Part shown: piece after piece, positions 1-6,196 of the stretch
Layout of the letters: each line of letters starts with the position of its first letter
Numbering within the stretch: position 1 is the first letter of the stretch
Origin: Candidatus Scatousia excrementipullorum
Lineage (GTDB): Bacteria; Cyanobacteriota; Vampirovibrionia; Gastranaerophilales; Gastranaerophilaceae
Assembly (NCBI GenBank): GCA_017694215.1
Contig: JADIND010000151.1
Coordinates: 1 to 12,488, forward strand
Length of the DNA stretch: 12,488 nt
Direction: 5' to 3'
Translations under genes and position numbers: made by a program
Notes under the pieces: model-generated
Seen by the model: only the letters and a program-made list of their open reading frames with translations
What the model was told of the DNA's origin: nothing
Databases searched by the model: none

Positions 1-707
1 TCTTCATCATATCCTTTTTTAATCAATACTTGTTTTGCAAGCCTGATTGCCGTATTGTACCCGAATTTATTCTGATGAAGTAAAAGAGCAAGCAGAACTT
101 TTTTCATATTGTCATCTAAAATGCTGTTATACTCACCCTGCTTTGTTATTTTGTATTGAGGGATTAGAGATTCAGCGTTGCCGGTTTTCTTGTAGGCTTG
201 TATGTATCTCCTTAATGTTCCGATTGAAATACTTCCAAGGAATTCGTATGCTTTTGGTAAATACAAACCTGAATTGTACAGGTCTAAAAATTCAGCATCA
301 GCTTGTTTTATTGTTGGATATTTGTTTCTGTGTTCAAGTGCGGCTTTAACAATATTCATTCTGTGATTTGCCGTTTGTCTTGCTTTATCTGTAATAACGG
401 GCGGTTTGTAATTTAATGGAACAATTGCCGTTGATTTGGTTTCGCATTCCCGAAGTTTTTGCTGTAATTCAGGCTCTAAACTCGAAAACAATATTTCGTA
501 TGACATTCCGCCATTTACTTTGACTTCTCTTGAAATATATTTGCTTTCAGGTTTGTTGATTTCCATTCGGATTGAACGAGTGCTTTTCAAACCCTTAGCC
601 TGTGCGATTTCTTTAATAGGGATGAACGAGTTAAAAGCGGTGCTTGCACCAGCTTTTTCAACGAGTGAGGAGCTAGAAGCTTTGCTTATATTTATATATT
701 CATTCAT
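1..707 (-). CDS. Mu-like transposase, N-terminal part (cut by window edge)
   Basis: An ORF of 235 codons runs from ATG 707 leftward and stays open to base 1, so the DDE catalytic core is outside the window. The family call rests on two stretches typical of MuA-type transposase N-termini. The first is a DNA-binding segment ending in G-G-x-x-Y-E-I-x-x-x-S-L-x-P-E-L-Q-Q (residues 66-83), preceded by a helix-turn-helix-like IKEIAQAKGLKSTRSIR (31-47). The second is F-L-D-L-Y-N-S-G (140-147), followed by TLRRYIQAYKKTGNAESLIPQY (164-185 region), resembling the second winged-helix domain. No clear Shine-Dalgarno precedes ATG 707. GTG 716 is an in-frame alternative, and an in-frame stop lies at 720-722. 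In Mu-like elements the protein binds end repeats and joins the ends to target DNA; such repeats lie just upstream (832-1048). Whether the gene is intact, and whether a MuB-like ATPase follows, cannot be seen. Confidence 0.75.
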   Translation of the reverse strand, partial: MNEYINISKASSSSLVEKAGASTAFNSFIPIKEIAQAKGLKSTRSIRMEINKPESKYISREVKVNGGMSYEILFSSLEPELQQKLRECETKSTAIVPLNYKPPVITDKARQTANHRMNIVKAALEHRNKYPTIKQADAEFLDLYNSGLYLPKAYEFLGSISIGTLRRYIQAYKKTGNAESLIPQYKITKQGEYNSILDDNMKKVLLALLLHQNKFGYNTAIRLAKQVLIKKGYDE

Positions 708-831
708 GGTACACACACATTAACTCTGAAGATGAAGAATTGGAACATCACTTCCGATCATTGTGTCGGTTTCGTATCAATTAAAAATTTGAACAGAACA
801 GCAGAATTTTCAAAAACCTCAAAAGACTCAC

Positions 832-860
832 TTGCCCGCAATAATCATACCATTTGAACC
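832..860 (+). repeat. Transposase-site repeat, copy A
   Basis: This is the innermost of four 29-bp copies, with core GCCCGCAATAATCATACCAT followed by TTGAACC. The shared pattern is (G/A)CCC(G/A)-A-AATAATC-x-x-ACCAT-x-TG. It lies 125 bp upstream of the transposase ATG. Its role as a MuA-like binding site is inferred from position and multiplicity. Confidence 0.65.
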
Positions 861-908
861 AAGCCTTAATCACCCTAAAACACAGGCACAAAGAGGATTA
901 AAATCCTT

Positions 909-937
909 TTGCCCGAAATAATCACACCATCTGCACC
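909..937 (+). repeat. Transposase-site repeat, copy B
   Basis: Direct copy of the same repeat, with core GCCCGAAATAATCACACCAT followed by CTGCACC. It starts 77 bp after copy A, so spacing is not CRISPR-like. Confidence 0.65.
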
Positions 938-967
938 GAGTAGAAAAAGAGTAAAAAGAGTAATTAC

Positions 968-996
968 GGTTCACATGGTTTGATTATTTCCCGCCC
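968..996 (-). repeat. Transposase-site repeat, copy C (inverted)
   Basis: Read on the minus strand, this copy contains CGGGAAATAATCAAACCAT followed by GTGAACC. It matches copies A and B at about three quarters of positions. The inverted orientation among direct copies resembles the mixed orientation of MuA-binding sites at phage Mu ends. Confidence 0.6.
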
Positions 997-1019
997 CTGA
1001 AATCCGCTACACAAGCCAA

Positions 1020-1048
1020 TTACCCAAAATAATCGCACCATCTGCCCT
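1020..1048 (+). repeat. Transposase-site repeat, copy D (outermost)
   Basis: Direct copy with core ACCCAAAATAATCGCACCAT followed by CTGCCCT. It is the copy nearest the tRNA gene and so likely the terminal binding site, with the cleavage point just to its right. Confidence 0.6.
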
Positions 1049-1097
1049 ACGCAAAACACTCTCTTCAATACAAGATGCATAAAATGTTAAACAAAAT

Positions 1098-1132
1098 AAA
1101 AAAGTGTTTCTATCTGGTAGAAACACTTTTTT
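1098..1132 (-). terminator. Intrinsic terminator after tRNA-Arg
   Basis: A perfect 15-bp inverted repeat (1098-1112 with 1118-1132) has a 5-nt loop TCTGG. The A6 and T6 ends give a T run after the stem on either strand, so it can act in both directions. It begins 7 bp past the tRNA 3' end and probably ends the tRNA transcript. It could also block transcription entering from the transposable element. Confidence 0.8.
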
Positions 1133-1139
1133 CAAACCT

Positions 1140-1213
<74 letters not shown>

Positions 1214-1244
1214 TTATTAGGGGTTTGTACCTGTTAGGTTCTAT

Positions 1245-1275
1245 TCTATACTAGCAAGAAAATATTTATTTTCAA
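1245..1275 (-). promoter_or_regulatory. Candidate promoter for tRNA-Arg
   Basis: On the minus strand TTGAAA (1270-1275) is followed either after 16 nt by TAGTAT with an upstream TG (1248-1253) or after 19 nt by TATAGA (1245-1250). Both lie about 30-35 nt before the mature tRNA 5' end. The -35 is good, but neither -10 is a full match. Confidence 0.35.
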
Positions 1276-1360
1276 GTGTCATTTCTTAATAATTCTTAAA
1301 TTTTTAGCAAATTTTTTATTTTGACGGTTTAAAATTTTATACACAACTTTTGGAGTACGT

Positions 1361-3721
1361 ATGATTAATAAGATTTTACCGCTGTCTTTTGATAAAAAGC
1401 CTATTCATCAGAACTCAATACAAAAAACTGACCCTGCAATACATATTCAATATAAGCCGGATGTGTTTTTGAAGAATATGGCTTTAATGTCACTAAACAG
1501 ATTGCCTAATATTTCTTTTACGGGCAAAAGTTATGAAAAAACTCTTGAGGAAAACTATTTTAAACTTCCGCAGGGTGCCTCGCCTGACATTTTTCAAAAA
1601 GCCAGTGCCGCTAATTTATATGCAGGAAATGATGTTCTTGTGACAGCTCCTACCGGAACCGGAAAAACCGCTATTGCTCTTTATGTAATTACTAAAAATC
1701 TTGAGGAAGGTAAAAAGACTTTTTATACAACTCCGTTAAAAGCACTAAGTAACGAAAAATTCAGGAATTTTCAAAAAATTTACGGAGAAGAAAATGTCGG
1801 GCTTATCACCGGAGATACAAAGATTAATAAAGATGCTCCGATAGTAATTATGACAACTGAAGTTTACAGAAATATGATTTTCGGAGAACGTTTTAATGAA
1901 CATAATCCGATTTTAGACAATTTAAAAACGGTTGTTTTTGATGAGCTTCATTATCTTGGAGATTTGGATAGAGGCGGTGTCTGGGAGCAATCAATAATTC
2001 TTTCAAATCCAAAAACACAATTATTATCACTTTCTGCAACTGTCGGGAACAACGAAGATGTTGCACGTTGGATGGCAAAATCCAGAGGTTTAGGTTTTTC
2101 AAGACCTTCTTCTGCTGCTTTGAGGCCTGAATCATCAAATTCAACATTTAGCCATCCTATGCAAAATATTTCGGGAAATACTGTTACGCTGATTAATGTT
2201 CCGTCTAAGTTCAGGCATGTGCCTTTGGAATTTGAAAATGTTCTGATGAGCGGAAGTAAAAAACAGATTTCGAAACCTAAAAAAGATAAACATGGCAATG
2301 AAATTCAGGACAGAAGAATTCCTGTACCGCAGAATGAAGATTATCAAAGAATGGTCACTATGCTTAAGAAAAATGACCGACTTCCTGCAATATTTTTTGT
2401 ATTTAACAAAAAAGGAAGCAAGGCTATTCTTGAACATCTGGCAAAATTCGGTGAAAAACTCAATAGTGACAGTGAAGTTGAGCAGATTAAAGAAACTATT
2501 GAGCGGTATAAATCCGAAGGGAAATATCTTGGCGAAACATTAAATATGAAAGCCCTCTATAAAGGTTATGCAATTCATAACGCAGGGCTTTTGCCGACTC
2601 AGAAGGAATTGATTGAAGAACTTTTCCAGAGAAAGTTAGTTAAAGTTGCAATAGCAACGGAAACACTCTCTGCAGGGATAAATATGCCTGCCAGAACAAC
2701 TGTTATAAGTTCTTATATGAAACCAACCTCAGATCCTGATGCTGTTGGCGGAAGACGTGAGCTTACACCGAATGAGTTTCATCAGATGGCAGGTCGTGCC
2801 GGAAGACGCGGTATTGATAAAATTGGCTATTGCTACACCATGAGTATGGATTCTAACCAGAAGGCAGAGTTTGATTACCTTATAAATTCCGAACCTAATG
2901 AATTGAAAAGTGCATTCAATCCTGATTATTCTTTTGTTGCAGGGTATTATGATTCTTGTAAAACCGATGATTTTATAAAAGAAATTGCCGATAAATCCTT
3001 TTATACATATGACAGGAATGGTGATATTTCAGCAAAGAAAAGTAAAGAATTTTTGAAAAACTTCGGTACAAAACGGAAAGTTTTAAGAAAATTTGATTAT
3101 TTGGATTCTGCTCACAATTTGTCCACTAAAGGAAAACTCCTTGCAAAGCTAAACGGGTACGAACAGATTCCTGTTATAGAAGCCGTTGTTACTCAAAAAT
3201 TCGGTGGGATGAGTCCGGTTGAACTTGCTGCGGCTGTTGGTACTATGGCTAATATTCAAATAAAATATAAACCGAAAAATCCTGTAGGTGACATTAAAGA
3301 GAAACCTAAATTTACGCATCCGAATGTTATAATAGATTATTTTGTAACTATGCAGGAAAATGTTTTGAAAAAATACAATGATGATATGGCAAAGATTGAT
3401 GAAGATTTCAGAGAAGTCGAAATTGATACCAGAGCAACAAACCATATTTATGACTGGGCAGCTTTGAATAATGAAAATCCGGATTCAACAGGAAATTGGG
3501 CGAAACTAATTGAAAATTCAAAAGCAAATCCTATCCGCGATGAAGGTACTTTATTTAAGGAAATTACAATGACTGCGGATTTACTTAAGCAGATTATGGA
3601 AATTTCTGAAGAAGGACTTTATCTTGCTGAAAATAAACTTGAGGCAAGATATTATTCAGAATTGAAAGAAACGGCTAAGGAAGCAGTTAAACTAATTGCG
3701 AGAGAACCCGTAACAGCTTAA
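1361..3721 (+). CDS. Ski2-like DExH-box RNA helicase
   Basis: A 786-residue superfamily 2 helicase. The motifs are in order: I APTGTGKT (96-103), Ia TPLKALSNEK (124-133), II DELH (194-197), III SAT (225-227), a second RecA domain with HNAGL and ATETLSAGINMP (407-443), and VI QMAGRAGRRG (475-484). DELHY followed by RGGVWEQ is typical of the Ski2/Mtr4 group, whose members unwind structured RNA for decay or processing; here that role is inference. The ~300-residue C-terminal part should hold winged-helix and helical-bundle domains. Start ATG 1361 follows GGAG at 1352-1355. Two departures stand out: a ~60-residue N-terminal extension with the motif ISFTG (51-55), shared with three other genes here, and a Ser/Pro-rich insertion at about 241-271 between the two RecA domains. 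It is probably monocistronic, because the transporter downstream lies 83 bp away with its own Shine-Dalgarno. Confidence 0.85.
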   Translation: MINKILPLSFDKKPIHQNSIQKTDPAIHIQYKPDVFLKNMALMSLNRLPNISFTGKSYEKTLEENYFKLPQGASPDIFQKASAANLYAGNDVLVTAPTGTGKTAIALYVITKNLEEGKKTFYTTPLKALSNEKFRNFQKIYGEENVGLITGDTKINKDAPIVIMTTEVYRNMIFGERFNEHNPILDNLKTVVFDELHYLGDLDRGGVWEQSIILSNPKTQLLSLSATVGNNEDVARWMAKSRGLGFSRPSSAALRPESSNSTFSHPMQNISGNTVTLINVPSKFRHVPLEFENVLMSGSKKQISKPKKDKHGNEIQDRRIPVPQNEDYQRMVTMLKKNDRLPAIFFVFNKKGSKAILEHLAKFGEKLNSDSEVEQIKETIERYKSEGKYLGETLNMKALYKGYAIHNAGLLPTQKELIEELFQRKLVKVAIATETLSAGINMPARTTVISSYMKPTSDPDAVGGRRELTPNEFHQMAGRAGRRGIDKIGYCYTMSMDSNQKAEFDYLINSEPNELKSAFNPDYSFVAGYYDSCKTDDFIKEIADKSFYTYDRNGDISAKKSKEFLKNFGTKRKVLRKFDYLDSAHNLSTKGKLLAKLNGYEQIPVIEAVVTQKFGGMSPVELAAAVGTMANIQIKYKPKNPVGDIKEKPKFTHPNVIIDYFVTMQENVLKKYNDDMAKIDEDFREVEIDTRATNHIYDWAALNNENPDSTGNWAKLIENSKANPIRDEGTLFKEITMTADLLKQIMEISEEGLYLAENKLEARYYSELKETAKEAVKLIAREPVTA

Positions 3722-3804
3722 TGTTTCTTCATAAACCTCTGTAAACTTCTTAAAATACACGTTAAAATATTTATAGGCATTATATTGTTACGGGAGTTTA
3801 GAGA

Positions 3805-5193
3805 ATGAAGAAGTTTGCATGTTTATGGCTTTATATTGTTGCAATAGTAGCCTCGTTGGGCGGATTGTTATCAGGTTATGATACGGGTGTAATATCCGGA
3901 GCCTTACTTTTTATTAATGAATCGTGGAATTTGTCTGATTCAATGCAGGGCATACTTGTAAGTTCCGTTTTAATTGGTGCGGTTATAGGTGCAGCTACAA
4001 ACGGAATTCTTGCAGATATTTTCGGACGTAAAAAAATTATTATGGCCACAGCAATTATTTTTATAGTTGGTTCTATTCTATGCGGTTTGGCCCCGAATAT
4101 TTATGTGTTGATTTTATCGAGAATTTTAGTCGGATTAGCAGTTGGTATTGTTAATTTTGTTGTTCCTTTGTATTTGTCTGAAGTTTCACCGAAAGCTTTG
4201 AGGGGAACCTTGGTATCACTTTATCAATGGGCGATTACAGCAGGTATATTATTTTCTTATTTTATAAACGCGGCATTTGCAGAGGCGGTATATAGCTGGC
4301 GTTGGATGCTGCTGGCAGGCGTTCTGCCTGGTACGGTGCTGTTAATAGGTATGTGTTTTATGGGGGATACCCCACGATGGCTTGTAAGTAAAAACAGAGA
4401 TGATGAAGCCAAAAAGGTATTCAAGAAAATTGAACCTGATGCTGATGTGGAAATGGAAATTCAGCACATAAAGGAGACTATTAATGCAGAAAGCGGTGAA
4501 TCTAATAAGAAATTCAGATTTAGAAAATGGATGATAATGCCGTTTGTTGTCGGAATTGGTATAATGTTTGCTCAGATTTGCACCGGTATAAACACGATTA
4601 TTTATTATGCCCCGACTATATTTAAAAACGCAGGTTTTGATTCTAATTTAAATGCAATATATGCAACAACAGGTATTGGTGTTGTAAATTTCTTAATGAC
4701 GATAGTTGCAATATATTTTACTGACAGATTGGGCAGAAAACCTTTGTTATATTTTGGTTTGACAGGTGTAATGCTTAGTTTGCTTGCACTGGGCAGTGCT
4801 TTCGCTTTTGAATCACTCCTCGGTGATAATTTAAAATGGGTTGCTGTCGGCAGTCTTGTAACATATATCATTTGTTTTGCAATGAGTTTGGGGCCTATCG
4901 GATGGATTATTGTATCAGAAGTTTTTCCTCTGAAAATTCGAGGGATTGCAATGAGTATTTGTACGGTTGCCAACTTTGCATTTAACTTTTTTGTCGTTGG
5001 AAGTTTTCCGGTACTTATGCACAGAGTCGGAGGTGCCGTAACTTTCTGGGGTTTTGCAGTTGTTTCATTCCTGTGTATAGTATTTGTTTACTTCTTTGTT
5101 CCGGAGACCAAGGGTATTTCGCTGGAGCAGATAGAATCGAACTGGTTAAAAGGCGTTAAGCCAAGAAATTTTGGGAAAGAGGTGTCTGAGTAA
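3805..5193 (+). CDS. Sugar porter, MFS superfamily (sugar:H+ symporter)
   Basis: A 462-residue, twelve-helix permease of the sugar porter family (XylE, GalP, AraE, GLUT). Signatures are GYDTGVISGA (24-33), the loop DIFGRKK (71-77), R-I-L-V-G with PLYLSEVSP (106-129), DTPRWL (188-193), GIN-x-x-x-YYAP (261-270), DRLGRKP (307-313), GPIGW (363-367) and the terminal PETKG (433-437). It should import a hexose or pentose across the inner membrane; the substrate cannot be read from sequence. Compared with XylE/GLUT1, the helix-5 Gln (Q141) and helix-10 Trp (W367) are kept. The paired Gln of helix 7 is Q257-I258, so one usual sugar-contact residue is missing. ATG 3805 follows GGGAG (3792-3796) at 8 nt spacing. 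The gene ends 5 bp from the convergent regulator, with no terminator between them. Confidence 0.9.
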   Translation: MKKFACLWLYIVAIVASLGGLLSGYDTGVISGALLFINESWNLSDSMQGILVSSVLIGAVIGAATNGILADIFGRKKIIMATAIIFIVGSILCGLAPNIYVLILSRILVGLAVGIVNFVVPLYLSEVSPKALRGTLVSLYQWAITAGILFSYFINAAFAEAVYSWRWMLLAGVLPGTVLLIGMCFMGDTPRWLVSKNRDDEAKKVFKKIEPDADVEMEIQHIKETINAESGESNKKFRFRKWMIMPFVVGIGIMFAQICTGINTIIYYAPTIFKNAGFDSNLNAIYATTGIGVVNFLMTIVAIYFTDRLGRKPLLYFGLTGVMLSLLALGSAFAFESLLGDNLKWVAVGSLVTYIICFAMSLGPIGWIIVSEVFPLKIRGIAMSICTVANFAFNFFVVGSFPVLMHRVGGAVTFWGFAVVSFLCIVFVYFFVPETKGISLEQIESNWLKGVKPRNFGKEVSE

Positions 5194-5198
5194 GTTAG

Positions 5199-5867
5199 TT
5201 AAACTAGACCTTCCTTTAAAGCTTTTACTGCAGCCTGCGTTCTGTCATCTACAACAAGTTTTTGTATAATATTACAGACGTGGGCTTTTGCTGTGTGTTC
5301 GGAGATTGTAAGCTCCTGTGCGATTTCATTATTGGATTTACCGTCAACAACAAGTTTTAGAACTTCGTATTCCCTTTGCGTAAGGTTTGCATGTTGTTCT
5401 TTGAACATAGCTCTGGACATTTGACGCGGCGGAACTACTCCGCAATTTTTCTCTCTCAATATCGGGACAGCCTGCGGATCCAGCCACATCGCTCCTTCCT
5501 TTACAGTTCTTATAATCATTTTTAATATTTCTATGTTAATATCTTTCATAACATAAGCACACGCACCGGCATGAAGAGAATCAATGACTTCCTGTTCTGA
5601 CAAATGCGATGTAAGTATTATAATTTTGGCACTGCTGCTGTTTTCAATAATTCTTTTTGTGGCTTCAATTCCGCTTATATCAGGAAGTCCTATGTCCATT
5701 AGCACAACATCAGGATGTGAAATTTTATAATTTTCAATAGCTTCTTTCCCGCTCTGGGCTTCTGAAATTACTTCTAATTCTTTGTGCTCTTCAAACAATG
5801 ATTTGAGTCCGACTCTCATAAGCTTATGATCTTCAACTAAAAGTATTCTGATAGGTGTTATAGACAT
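5199..5867 (-). CDS. NarL/FixJ-type two-component response regulator
   Basis: 222 residues with two domains. The receiver domain (about 6-122) has the acidic pair E12-D13, phospho-acceptor D58 in VVLMDIGLPD, T86 and K108 (AYVMKD). The LuxR-type helix-turn-helix (about 162-219) shows LTQREYEVLKLVVDGKSNNE and ISEHTAKAHV. All residues needed for phosphorylation are present, so it should be a phosphorylation-controlled transcription factor. No histidine kinase is in the window, so its partner and targets are unknown. The start ATG 5867 follows GGGAG (5874-5878) at 6 nt. It converges on the sugar transporter and is divergent from nadB, so either neighbour could be a target, but no site shows this. 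The linker between domains (about 125-160) is somewhat long and Pro/Arg-containing. Confidence 0.9.
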   Translation of the reverse strand: MSITPIRILLVEDHKLMRVGLKSLFEEHKELEVISEAQSGKEAIENYKISHPDVVLMDIGLPDISGIEATKRIIENSSSAKIIILTSHLSEQEVIDSLHAGACAYVMKDINIEILKMIIRTVKEGAMWLDPQAVPILREKNCGVVPPRQMSRAMFKEQHANLTQREYEVLKLVVDGKSNNEIAQELTISEHTAKAHVCNIIQKLVVDDRTQAAVKALKEGLV

Positions 5868-6039
5868 AATTCTCTCCCTGTTTCAATATGGTTTTCCTAT
5901 CATATATATAACCCTGCGGATTCGCTTTTTAATCACACATATAAAATTTAATTCTGCTAATATTACTCTTTTATGAATTTGGATTAAAAAGTTAATTGAG
6001 AGGATAAGAATTTTTTATAACCTCTTTTTCTTTTGCCGG

Positions 6040-6080
6040 TTTGACCTGCAATGACGGAGAGATTTTAGGCAGGGTTCAAA
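6040..6080 (+). promoter_or_regulatory. Candidate RNA stem-loop upstream of nadB
   Basis: TTTGACCTGC (6040-6049) can pair with GCAGGGTTCAAA (6069-6080), giving ten base pairs with two bulged bases around a 19-nt loop. It is an island of higher GC in AT-rich intergenic DNA, 116 nt before the nadB start. It matches no riboswitch I know. It could be a leader structure, a small RNA or a degenerate palindromic repeat. Confidence 0.3.
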
Positions 6081-6099
6081 TTCAGAATAATATTCTTAA
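6081..6099. promoter_or_regulatory. Dyad upstream of nadBC, candidate operator
   Basis: AGAATA-A-TATTCT (6084-6096) is a perfect 6-bp dyad around one central base, and the match extends outward as TT...AA with one mismatch per arm. The size and symmetry fit a dimeric repressor site about 100 bp before nadB. Which regulator would bind it is unknown. In such AT-rich DNA a chance dyad is quite possible. Confidence 0.3.
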
Positions 6100-6196
6100 C
6101 AAAAATTTTATCTTTTAACAGTAGTATTTTTTTTATTTTGGTTTATCATGTACTTTGATAGGGTTACGTGAAAGGTAATTTAAAAAAGGTTTTATT

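Larger units (their letters stand above)
708..1097. mobile_element. Non-coding terminus of the Mu-like element plus flank
   Basis: No credible gene lies between the transposase start and the tRNA terminator. The stretch carries four copies of a 29-bp repeat (listed separately), the arrangement expected of a Mu-type transposon end with several transposase-binding sites. The outermost copy ends at 1048, so the true element terminus probably lies within a few tens of bases of it, between about 1049 and 1080. Mu-family ends finish in CA, and candidate CA dinucleotides occur at 1052-1053, 1057-1058 and 1078-1079. None can be chosen without the other end or an empty site. There is no room for a divergent repressor gene of the Mu c type, so the transposase sits about 310-370 bp from the terminus. 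Confidence 0.55.
5868..6196. promoter_or_regulatory. Divergent intergenic region between regulator and nadB
   Basis: These 329 bp hold no ORF of note. They must carry promoters for both flanking genes, though I see no fully convincing -35/-10 pair; TATATATGAT on the minus strand near 5900-5915 is the best -10-like sequence for the regulator. Three structures are visible on the plus strand. A weak hairpin AGAGG/CCTCT (5999-6003 with 6021-6025, extended by ATAA/TTAT) is followed by a T-rich run. A stronger stem-loop lies at 6040-6080. A dyad sits at 6081-6099. The latter two have separate entries. Confidence 0.5.

Noticed and set aside
47..723. Two plus-strand ORFs of 100 and 95 codons (47-349 and 436-723)
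   Set aside because: Both lie antisense to the transposase frame, whose translation has recognisable family motifs. Their own products are low-complexity with no ribosome site.
832..1048. Possible CRISPR array
   Set aside because: There are only four copies, with unequal spacing, one inverted, up to seven mismatches in 29 bp, and no Cas gene. Transposase-site repeats fit better.
4605..4973. Minus-strand ORF of 122 codons inside the transporter
   Set aside because: It is antisense to a clear membrane-protein gene, an arrangement that often yields long shadow ORFs; no motif or start signal.
6128..6134. Short T run upstream of nadB as a second contingency tract
   Set aside because: Runs of 7-9 T or A are expected by chance in DNA this AT-rich, and it is not placed in a reading frame or between clear promoter elements.
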